This document shows positions 16,243-26,212 of a DNA stretch of 64,000 bases, one piece after another. The position numbers and the translations under genes are program-made. The notes below the pieces were generated by a model. It ran no database searches. It had not been told where the DNA came from and saw only the letters and a program-made list of their open reading frames with translations. The DNA comes from Verrucomicrobiia bacterium (GTDB lineage: Bacteria; Verrucomicrobiota; Verrucomicrobiia; Limisphaerales; UBA9464), in NCBI GenBank assembly GCA_019634635.1, contig JAHCBB010000022.1, positions 18,254-82,253 of the forward strand. Direction: 5' to 3'. Position 1 is the first letter of the stretch, and every line of letters starts with the position of its first letter.

Positions 16243-18186
16243 ATGCCCTTCACGCGTGTCTTCGCGGACCAGACGCAACACCCGCTCCTTCCCACCGCGG
16301 TGCTGGTCCGCCTGACCAGATTGAGCGTGGCGGGATCCCCAGCACCCACCTCCCCTCTGGAAGTGGCCCAGTTGAATCAGCGGCCCTGGGAGGAAGTCGT
16401 GCAGGAATTCCACGAGTCCGGCGCCAGTCCTGATGCCACCCGCCGTTTGCGGGACGCCCATCGCGAATTCGGGAAGTGCTTTTCCGACCTGAGGCGGGTC
16501 TTGCCGGAAGTCTCGACTGTGACGGGTTGTCACGAACTCAGCGTGGATCGCCTCGCCCGGGCGCTGTTCGCCTTCCGGTTGGTCGCCGAATGTCTGGAAG
16601 TGCTCACACCGCCCCAGGTTTCCTACGAACAGGGGCCACAAGGCACGGTGGACGTGCTGGAGAGTTTCACCCAGGCTTTTCGCCGAATCGTGGGAGCCAC
16701 CTGGTCCGTGCTGTTCCCTGCGGACCAAATGTCACTCGTGGCCGATGCGTCGGCGCAGTTCTGGGTGGCCTGCCTGCACCACGCGCGCCCGGACGAGATG
16801 GCTTCGGGCTTCATTGGCTACTTCCGCCTCCCTCACGCCGACCGCTTTCGGGCACTCAATTCCGGGTTGGTGCCCGACCGCACCTTGCGGGTTCGGGACG
16901 TGATCAGCGAGCACGTGAATTCCGCTCACGACCGGCTCCGCCAGCTGCACGAAGCGGTGGCCGCCGGGGTTCGGGAAGGGCCCGAACGGCTCTTCGCGGA
17001 AATGACCCGGCAGGCGATGAAAATCGGATTGCCTCCGCTGGTCATGCAATTCTGCCACTACCTGATGCGCGAGGCCTGCGACGCCCTGGCAGGACTCGAT
17101 GGACATCTGGCCGCGCGGGAGGACCGCTTCCTCCAGTATCTCATCCATCAGACCACCCGATCGGTCGAGGAATATGGCGCACAGGTCCACAGTCGCGCGG
17201 AGCTGACCGAGGAGGGCATCGCTGAAGTCTTGGGTGAACTTGATGGGCTCGTCGGCATCCAAGCCGTGAAGGCCAAGGTCCGCGACGTGGCCAACATCGC
17301 CCGACTACAACAACTTCGTGTCGCCCAGGGACTCCCGACCCTTGCCACCAGTTATCATGTGGTCTTCATCGGCAATCCCGGCACCGGCAAGACGACGGTC
17401 GCGCGGTTGTTGGCCCGCATCTACAAGGCGCTGGGCGTCCTGCGCAAAGGCCATCTGGTGGAATGCGACCGCGCCGCGCTGGTGGGGGAATACGTCGGGC
17501 AAACAGCGCCCAAGACCCACGCGGTCATTGATTCGGCACTCGATGGACTCCTGTTCATTGACGAAGCCTTTACTCTGGCGCGCGAGGGGGAGGATTATGG
17601 TCAGGAGGTGATCGCCACGCTGCTCAAGCGGATGGAGGACCATCGGGACCGACTCGTCGTCGTCGTGGCTGGCTATCCAGCGGAGATGGAGAGTTTCATC
17701 AATTCGAATCCGGGTTTGCGCTCCCGCTTCAACCGCATCATCTCGTTTCCAGACTACAGTCCGCATGAGCTCTGTCGCATCCTGGCCCTGATGTGCCGCC
17801 GCCACGACCTCCGCCTGGCCCCGACGTTGAAGGAGCGGCTCATCGCCCTGTTCCACGCGTATCATCACCAGCGCGATGGCCGGTTCGGGAACGCCCGTCT
17901 GGTGCGCAACTGCTTTGAGCATCTCATCGCCGCCCAGGCGTCACGTCTGGTGGCGGGACCTCCTCCGAACGCCCGCGCGCTCAGCGAATTCGTGCTGGAT
18001 GATCTGGCGTGGCCCCCCGAACTCACGGATGTGCTCCCGCCCCCGTCTTCGCGGCGCTATCAGCTCAAGTGCCCGTCCTGTGGCGCCCTCTATTCCTGGA
18101 CCCCGGAGCTGGATCTTGACGAGGCGCAGTGCACCCGCTGTCAGACCCTCTACGACGCCTCGTTTGGCGAACTGACCACGGGCTGA
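16243..18186 (+). CDS. CbbX/SpoVK-like AAA+ ATPase with C-terminal zinc ribbon
   Basis: The 647-residue protein has three parts. Residues 1-~320 are helical and of unknown family. Residues ~330-560 form a CbbX-type AAA+ domain with Walker A at 377 (GNPGTGKTT), Walker B at 437-441 (LFIDE) and the VVVVAGYPAEMESFI strand before the arginine region (NPGLRSRFNRII). The C-terminus is a small zinc ribbon with Cys610, Cys613, Cys630 and Cys633. CbbX proteins remodel other proteins; a zinc ribbon tail is not part of the usual form. The frame extends upstream to 15916 through repeat DNA, so I chose ATG 16243. No rubisco genes are nearby. Confidence 0.85.
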   Translation: MPFTRVFADQTQHPLLPTAVLVRLTRLSVAGSPAPTSPLEVAQLNQRPWEEVVQEFHESGASPDATRRLRDAHREFGKCFSDLRRVLPEVSTVTGCHELSVDRLARALFAFRLVAECLEVLTPPQVSYEQGPQGTVDVLESFTQAFRRIVGATWSVLFPADQMSLVADASAQFWVACLHHARPDEMASGFIGYFRLPHADRFRALNSGLVPDRTLRVRDVISEHVNSAHDRLRQLHEAVAAGVREGPERLFAEMTRQAMKIGLPPLVMQFCHYLMREACDALAGLDGHLAAREDRFLQYLIHQTTRSVEEYGAQVHSRAELTEEGIAEVLGELDGLVGIQAVKAKVRDVANIARLQQLRVAQGLPTLATSYHVVFIGNPGTGKTTVARLLARIYKALGVLRKGHLVECDRAALVGEYVGQTAPKTHAVIDSALDGLLFIDEAFTLAREGEDYGQEVIATLLKRMEDHRDRLVVVVAGYPAEMESFINSNPGLRSRFNRIISFPDYSPHELCRILALMCRRHDLRLAPTLKERLIALFHAYHHQRDGRFGNARLVRNCFEHLIAAQASRLVAGPPPNARALSEFVLDDLAWPPELTDVLPPPSSRRYQLKCPSCGALYSWTPELDLDEAQCTRCQTLYDASFGELTTG

Positions 18187-18270
18187 TCTTCGTTGATTGT
18201 CAGTGGATGTCCGCCGGCGTCCCCGCAGCAATGGATGCGCGCCCAAGTAGCGGAGGGACAAGAAACCAGC

Positions 18271-18287
18271 AGGGACAGGACAACGAT
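18271..18287 (+). repeat. REP-like repeat upstream of transposase relic
   Basis: AGGGACAGGACAACGAT at this position is the reverse complement of the repeats at 16054-16071 and 19153-19200. Together with those it brackets the RAYT relic in inverted orientation. Confidence 0.7.
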
Positions 18288-18338
18288 CCGTAGATCAGGC
18301 GATGACGGGTGGCTGATGGAGCCTTGGATGCTGTCTTC

Positions 18339-18955
18339 ATGCGCCAGCGTCGTCTGAAGGCTCCCGCCTCATTTCCGGTGGCCCATGATCACTGCCTGTC
18401 GCGGGTGGTGAAGCGGCATACATTGATCTCAATCCGGTGCGGGCCGGATTGGTGGAGGATCCCAAGGACTGTCGCTGGTGCGGGTACGGGGCGGCGGCCG
18501 CCGGGAATGCCACGGCCCGTGAAGCTCTGGCCGCGGTATTGGCGATGGCCCAACGACGGCGGGAGGTCGCGCAAGAACCCGGGCAGGCGTTGGCGACGTA
18601 CCGGATGTGGCTCTTCGGACAGGGGGAGGAGCGGGAAGGAACAGCTCCGGACGGTGGATCGGCGCGGAAGGGATTTTCGCGGGAGGCGGTGCTGGCGGTG
18701 TTGGCGGTGTTGGCGGCGCGGGGAAAGGTTTCGTTGCCGGAGTACCTGCAACTGCGGGTGCGGTACTTCGCCGACGGGGCGGTGCTGGGAACGCGGGAGT
18801 ATGTGGACGGGGTGTTCCACGCCCTGCAGGGGCGCTGGGGCCACCGGCGCCGCGACGGCGCCCGGCCGATGATCGGGTCTGCCCGGCGACCAGTGCGTGC
18901 TGCGGGATCTGCGAAAGCAGGTCTTTGGCTGAGGGGGGGATCGGGTGCGGACTGA
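18339..18955 (+). pseudogene. RAYT (REP-associated tyrosine transposase) with internal deletion
   Basis: The ATG at 18339 starts MRQRRLKAPASFPVAHDHCL, the N-terminus of verrucomicrobial Y1-type RAYT transposases. After about 26 codons it jumps, in another frame, to AYIDLNPVRAGLVEDPKD and continues through the family's C-terminal extension (FSREAVLAVL, YFADGAVLGTREYVDGVF). The central part with the HUH motif and the catalytic Tyr is missing, so the protein cannot be active. Inverted REP-like copies lie on both sides. A working relative elsewhere in the genome may have mobilised the repeats. Confidence 0.85.
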
Positions 18956-19152
18956 ATACCCCATCAAGTCGCAGGGTGAGCTGACTCTCGAGATGGCTCA
19001 AGCACTCCAGCCGGGCTGCCGCCTGCCGCCTTGGGTCCGCCAGAAATTCGGGAGAATGTGATTCCAGTTCGCCCCTGAGCCGAGAAGCCCCATCGGTCGC
19101 TCGTCCCGTTCGTTTCCTCTGAAAGTGCCAGACGGACTCCAATACGCGCACC

Positions 19153-19212
19153 AATAGCTGTCCTGTCCCTTGGCTCGGGGCGAATAGTTGTCCTGTCCCC
19201 TGTCTCGGGGCG
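19153..19212 (-). repeat. Two tandem 30-bp REP-like repeats
   Basis: Two direct copies of a 30-bp unit, at 19153-19182 and 19183-19212, begin AATAGCTGTCCTGTCCC and AATAGTTGTCCTGTCCC and both end CTCGGGGCG. They are the right-hand partners of the copy at 18271. They end 15 bp from the stop of the permease gene at 19227 and may serve as its transcription end. Confidence 0.75.
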
Positions 19213-19226
19213 GGATGTTCATTTCG

Positions 19227-21653
19227 TTACTCGGTTCGCAGCGCTTCCATGGGATTGAGGCTGACTGCCCTTCTCGCGGGCAGCAGGCACGCCAATAGGC
19301 CCACGAGGCCGACCACCAAGATCACTCCCAGCAGTGTCCAGGGATCCAGCGCGTTCAGGGCTTTCGCCCGGCCGCGCTTTGGGAGTGCGGACATGATGGC
19401 GGTCCCGATGAGGAGCCCCGGCACGGCACCGAGGATCAGCAACCGGCCGCCCTGCCACATGATCAGGCGCAATACCTGGGCCCGGGTCGCACCCACTGCG
19501 AGGCGCACCCCAACTTCGCGGGTGCGCTCGATCGCGGAGAACGCCACCACGCCGTGAACGCCCAGCAGCGCAATCAATAACCCCACTCCGGAAATGCTTC
19601 CGAGGACAGACACGCGCTGCCAGACCTCCCCCTGGCGTTGGTCGATCAGATCCTTGATGAACACCGCCTGCGCCACAGGCTGGCGTGCGTCGATCCGGCG
19701 CAATACTTCGCGAACAGGTCCGGCCATCGTGCGTGCCTCAGCCCGCGTGCGCACCAGGAAGGTGAACGGACTGGGCAGGGCGGTGGCACGATGCCCGCAG
19801 ATTACTTCCGGGCCAACCCGCTGATGATTTGTCAGCGGATGGCGATCCCCGACCACGCCGACGATGACCGCGCGGTTCGTGCTCCCGGGAATGCTCAACT
19901 GCCGGTCCAAGGGATCGCCGCCCTGAAAATAGTCCCGGGCGAACGATTCGTTCACCAGCGCCTCGCGGGCGGCCTGCCGCGAGTCCGCCGACAAGTCGCG
20001 ACCGGCGAGCAACCGCATCCCCTCCAGGGCGGCCGCCCCCTGGCTGGTGTACAGGGTCGCGGCGGTCAGGCGGTGTTCCACCCCGTCCGCCGTCGCGGGC
20101 AGCGTGAACTCCATTTGATGCGCCCAGGCGGAGAGCACCCCGCTCCGGGAAACGGCGGCCAGTTCAACGCCCGGCAGCTCCCCGAGCGCGCGCAGCGCCT
20201 GGTCCGCATAGGCGTTGCGATCCTCCGGTTCGGGATGCGAATCGTTCCGCAAGTCCACGCTGACGGCGAGCAGGTGCGCGGGTTGTATTCCGAGGTCGGT
20301 GTTGCGCACATTGAGATACACGCGCAGCAACGACCCGGCGACCACGCACAGGATCAACGCCATCGTCACCTCGGAAGCGACCAGGAAGTTGCGAAAGCGA
20401 TGTCGTCGCCGGCCGCTGACCATCTGTCCGCCCTCCTTCAAGGCGTCCGTCAGGTTGGCGCGGGAGGATTGCAGCGCGGGCAGCAGCGCGATCAGTGATC
20501 CGAGCAGCACCGAACCTCCCGCCGCGAGGGCGTACAAGCGCCAGTCCATTTTGGCGTCGATTTGCTGCAACCGCAGGAGATCGTGAAACCAGAACGACAC
20601 CGCGAGTCCGAGCGCGCCGCCGAGCAGCGCGACCAGGATGGATTCGCCCATGACCTGCCGCACCACGCGCCAGCGATTCGCGCCGAGCGCAAGCCGGATG
20701 GCGAATTCACGCTGCCGGGCGAGCACCCGCACGAGCAGGAGATGGGTGATGTTGAAACACGCAATGCCCACCACACTTGCCAGGATGATCCCGGCGAAGA
20801 GCCACATGATCATCGCCTCGGGCGGGATGCCATGCTGTTCCTGGTCGAGTCGGCGGTCCAGCGGCGCGACCCGTGCGCCCTGGTACGCGAAGGGTTGCCG
20901 GCCGGGCTCCGCAGAGTTGGAAGCAGAAGAGAACTCCCGTTCCAGTACGGGCGCGAGTGTGTCCAGTTCCGCCTGGGCCTGTGACCGGGAGACGCCCGGC
21001 TTCAATCGGCCAAACAGCCACAGCCAACGTCCGGAATGTTCGGGCACAAAACGCACGGGCAACCAAAGGTCGGTGTTGAAGGCCAGCCAGGTGGAACGCA
21101 TCGCCGCAGGCAACACGCCCACCACCGTGTGGAGTTCGTTGTTGAGCCGCAGTTCACGGCCGATGATGTCTGGGTCGGCGTCCAGCTTCTCGCGCCACAG
21201 TTGTTCCGAAATGATAACCCCACCCGCGCCCGCGCCCGAGGTCAGTTCGTCCGTCTCGTGGAACAGCCGGCCCTGCGCCGGCACCACTCCCGTCATGCGC
21301 AACAGGCTCGCGGAAATGCCGACCGCTGCATACCCCGTTGGTTCGCCGACGTCGGTCAGCGTCATGGGGTCGCCCCACACCATGGTGCCGGCCTCGTCCA
21401 GGAACGACAGATTTTCCCGATAGCCCAGCGCCAGCGAGGCGGGGAACGCCGCCTCGACCTGGCGTTCGCCGATGCGGAAAAACTTCACCATCCTTTCGCG
21501 TTCGGGAAACGGCATCAGCTTCAATTGATTATCCCGCATTGACGCGTACAACACGCTCACGGTGCCGATCAGGAGCGCGACGGTCAGCAGGATCACGCCA
21601 TTGGTGAATGGGTGCTTCAGCAATTGGCGGAGGGCGAATTTCAGGTCGGACAT
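19227..21653 (-). CDS. ADOP-class FtsX/MacB-like permease A (most divergent copy)
   Basis: The 808-residue protein has one N-terminal membrane helix, a large periplasmic MacB core, an FtsX domain of three helices (~270-420), a fifth helix, a second periplasmic core and a final FtsX domain. Each FtsX half keeps its conserved juxtamembrane motif (RQREFAIRLALGA and RTREVGVRLAVGA). The first helix departs from the set: the usual GIGANTAIF is IGTVSVLYA. It is the last gene of the array in the direction of transcription. ATG 21653 starts MSDLKFALRQLLK, equivalent to the other copies. Confidence 0.88.
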   Translation of the reverse strand: MSDLKFALRQLLKHPFTNGVILLTVALLIGTVSVLYASMRDNQLKLMPFPERERMVKFFRIGERQVEAAFPASLALGYRENLSFLDEAGTMVWGDPMTLTDVGEPTGYAAVGISASLLRMTGVVPAQGRLFHETDELTSGAGAGGVIISEQLWREKLDADPDIIGRELRLNNELHTVVGVLPAAMRSTWLAFNTDLWLPVRFVPEHSGRWLWLFGRLKPGVSRSQAQAELDTLAPVLEREFSSASNSAEPGRQPFAYQGARVAPLDRRLDQEQHGIPPEAMIMWLFAGIILASVVGIACFNITHLLLVRVLARQREFAIRLALGANRWRVVRQVMGESILVALLGGALGLAVSFWFHDLLRLQQIDAKMDWRLYALAAGGSVLLGSLIALLPALQSSRANLTDALKEGGQMVSGRRRHRFRNFLVASEVTMALILCVVAGSLLRVYLNVRNTDLGIQPAHLLAVSVDLRNDSHPEPEDRNAYADQALRALGELPGVELAAVSRSGVLSAWAHQMEFTLPATADGVEHRLTAATLYTSQGAAALEGMRLLAGRDLSADSRQAAREALVNESFARDYFQGGDPLDRQLSIPGSTNRAVIVGVVGDRHPLTNHQRVGPEVICGHRATALPSPFTFLVRTRAEARTMAGPVREVLRRIDARQPVAQAVFIKDLIDQRQGEVWQRVSVLGSISGVGLLIALLGVHGVVAFSAIERTREVGVRLAVGATRAQVLRLIMWQGGRLLILGAVPGLLIGTAIMSALPKRGRAKALNALDPWTLLGVILVVGLVGLLACLLPARRAVSLNPMEALRTE

Positions 21654-21658
21654 GGGAA

Positions 21659-21682
21659 GTTATGAGTTATGAGTTATGAGTT
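21659..21682 (-). repeat. Heptamer array at the 3' side of the first four-helix-bundle unit
   Basis: Three copies of GTTATGA lie between the start of permease A and the decayed four-helix-bundle gene, five bases from the permease start codon. Confidence 0.75.
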
Positions 21683-22052
21683 GGAGACAGAGCGGCGGAG
21701 GGCGTTGAGCATTTTGCGGAGTCCGTGGGTCAGGCCGGTGGCTTTGGCGGCCTCAACCGCAGTGCAAAACTCTAAGTTCAATGCTCAGCGTCAATTGAGT
21801 GTCGAGTTTGGTGGTGGACCCTCTCGCATGAGCGATCAACTGAACAACCATTCCTGAAGTTCGCCGGGCCTGACTCTCTGCGAGATTGGAGGGAATCGAA
21901 ACTGCGGCTATTCGCATCTGGGAAGCGAGCCCGAACTTCTCCTCGTTGGGAAACTTGGCGGTCAGTCGGTCGGTCCGTCTGCCATGACGCACACCCTTCT
22001 GCCAACTGATCAACTCCCGGCAATTCCTCGGCGCTCGGAGTTCAGTGCTCAT
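21674..22052 (-). pseudogene. Four-helix-bundle (S23-type) gene, frameshifted
   Basis: From ATG 22052 the product resembles the intact copies at 37815 and 40726 (CRELISWQKG, FGLASQMRIAAVSIPSNLAE). Its frame stops at 21753 with LSIELRVLHCG. The missing tail is present in another frame (GLTHGLRKMLNALRRSVSNS, stop at 21674), so a 1-base change near 21755-21765 broke the gene. S23 proteins are small helical proteins, first seen in 23S rRNA intervening sequences; their function is unclear. Heptamer arrays flank both ends. Confidence 0.75.
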
Positions 22053-22062
22053 AACTCATAAC

Positions 22063-22071
<9 letters not shown>
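22048..22071 (-). repeat. Heptamer array overlapping the end of permease B
   Basis: CTCATAACTCATAACTC repeats run from the start codon of the four-helix-bundle gene into the last codons of permease B. The terminal Leu codon and the stop of permease B lie inside the repeat. Confidence 0.75.
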
Positions 22072-24525
<2,454 letters not shown>

Positions 24526-24548
24526 GGTTCGGCTCGCGGTGTGTCGGT

Positions 24549-26195
24549 TCATTTCGTGCCGTGGTCTCGCAGCAGCGCGGCAATGTCCGTGTGATTGCGT
24601 CGAGTGGCCCAGGCGAGGGGCGTGGCCCAAGGCGGGTCGTCCGGCAGATTCGGCTTTGCGCCGCGCTGGAGCAGCAGTTCCGCCATCGCCTTCTGCGCGA
24701 ACTTCGCGGCCCAACCCAGTGGCGTGGAGCAGAGGTCTTCGTCCCGTGCGTGCAGGTTCGCGCCGTGGTCAATGAAGAGTGCGGCCTTTTCCACGTCGCC
24801 GTTGCGCGCGCAGTGATGCAGCGGGGTGATGCCCAGCCAATCGGGCGCGGCGGGATTCATGCCATGTTGGAACAGCAGTTCGTTCAGCTCGCGCGTCTTT
24901 GCTCCGACTGCCCATCCGGGGAACTCGACGCGGCGCGGAAGATCGGGCTGGTAGCGCAGCATCAGACGCACGAAGGCTTCCCTGCCCTCGCTCGCCGCGT
25001 TGGCGAGCGCTCCGGGGTCGTTGGCCAGCGCCGGATTCGCCGCGAAAACCGCCGCCGCGGTGAGCACGTCGCCGCTATAGGCGAGCAGATGAACCGCCCG
25101 CGAGGCGCCATGAGAGCAGAGCAGTTCGATCATCGCCGCGTTCCGCGGAGTGGAGTACCCGGCCGAACCCAGCGCCGCGCTCAGGGTGTCCGCAGAGCTC
25201 TCGATTTCCACGTTCGGATGTGCGCCGTGCTGCAGCAGCAGCCTCACGATTTCGATGTGCCCCCGAACCACGGCGGAATGCAGCGCGTGGCCGTCCGGGG
25301 CGATGCCTTCCTCGGGCAGATTCGGATCGGCCCCGCGCTCCAGCAGCAGCCGGACGATCTCAATGTGTCCGCCGGCGGCGGCGTTTTTGATCGGCGCACC
25401 GCAGCCGGTGTAATAGCCGGCATAGTCGGAAAGCCGGTTGACGAGTGCCGGCTCCTGATCCAGCAGCTCGCGCACACGGGTTTGATTGCCGGTGGCACAG
25501 GCCATGCCGAGGTCCACGTTCGCGCCGCGGCGGACCAGGTGATCGTAAACCTCCCGAGGCTTGACCGGCCATTCGTCCGGCACGTCGCGCCAGCCGCGGA
25601 AATGGTAGTCGCCATTGGTCAGGTGGATTGGCCGCGCACCGTCGGAACGTCGCGCGTTGAGTTCGGCGCCGCGTCTCAGCAGTTCATCAACGAAATCCAA
25701 CTGCCGCGTCATCACCGCCCAGTGGATGGGTTGATTGGACCGCTGGTCACCCGCGTGGAGCAGGTCCGGCGAGGCGTCCAGCAACGCGCACAGCCTTGCG
25801 AGGTCATGCTCCCGGATGGCGGCAGCCATGGGTTCGCCGCGGGGCGAGGCGCCGCATCGCTCCGCCAGCTTCGAGGCGAGCAGGTCTTCCATGTCCGCGT
25901 AACCGCGGTCGCGCGCGATCTCGAGCAGGCTGTCGTTGACCGCCAGGCCGAAGGGATCGGGATCGCGGTCGAGAAGGAAGGCGGCGACCTCAAGGCGGTT
26001 CTCGCGGACCGCGAAGTAAAGCGGCTTGCGGTAGGCGTGGTGACAGCGCACCAGCGCCGGGTCCTTCGCCAGCAGCCGCTTCACAGTTTCCAAGTCACCC
26101 GCCAGGCAGGCGCAGAACAGCGCCCAGACATCCGTGCCGGTGCCGGCCGACCACTTCAGCGGCCGGTCGTGTTTCAGTTCTTCAGGCTGGGTCAT
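24549..26195 (-). CDS. Ankyrin-repeat protein
   Basis: The 548-residue protein consists of ankyrin repeats from about residue 25 to the end. Units such as GHIEIVRLLLERGADPNLPE and DVEKAALFIDHGANLHARDE are clear, with degenerate ones in the middle. There is no signal peptide or enzymatic domain, so it is probably a cytoplasmic protein-binding scaffold. It sits between permease C (17 bp upstream) and permease B (23 bp downstream), tightly enough to be co-transcribed. It is the only gene of its kind in the array, and its link to transport is unknown. Confidence 0.88.
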   Translation of the reverse strand: MTQPEELKHDRPLKWSAGTGTDVWALFCACLAGDLETVKRLLAKDPALVRCHHAYRKPLYFAVRENRLEVAAFLLDRDPDPFGLAVNDSLLEIARDRGYADMEDLLASKLAERCGASPRGEPMAAAIREHDLARLCALLDASPDLLHAGDQRSNQPIHWAVMTRQLDFVDELLRRGAELNARRSDGARPIHLTNGDYHFRGWRDVPDEWPVKPREVYDHLVRRGANVDLGMACATGNQTRVRELLDQEPALVNRLSDYAGYYTGCGAPIKNAAAGGHIEIVRLLLERGADPNLPEEGIAPDGHALHSAVVRGHIEIVRLLLQHGAHPNVEIESSADTLSAALGSAGYSTPRNAAMIELLCSHGASRAVHLLAYSGDVLTAAAVFAANPALANDPGALANAASEGREAFVRLMLRYQPDLPRRVEFPGWAVGAKTRELNELLFQHGMNPAAPDWLGITPLHHCARNGDVEKAALFIDHGANLHARDEDLCSTPLGWAAKFAQKAMAELLLQRGAKPNLPDDPPWATPLAWATRRNHTDIAALLRDHGTK

Positions 26196-26212
26196 GATCT
26201 TGAACTTTCACC

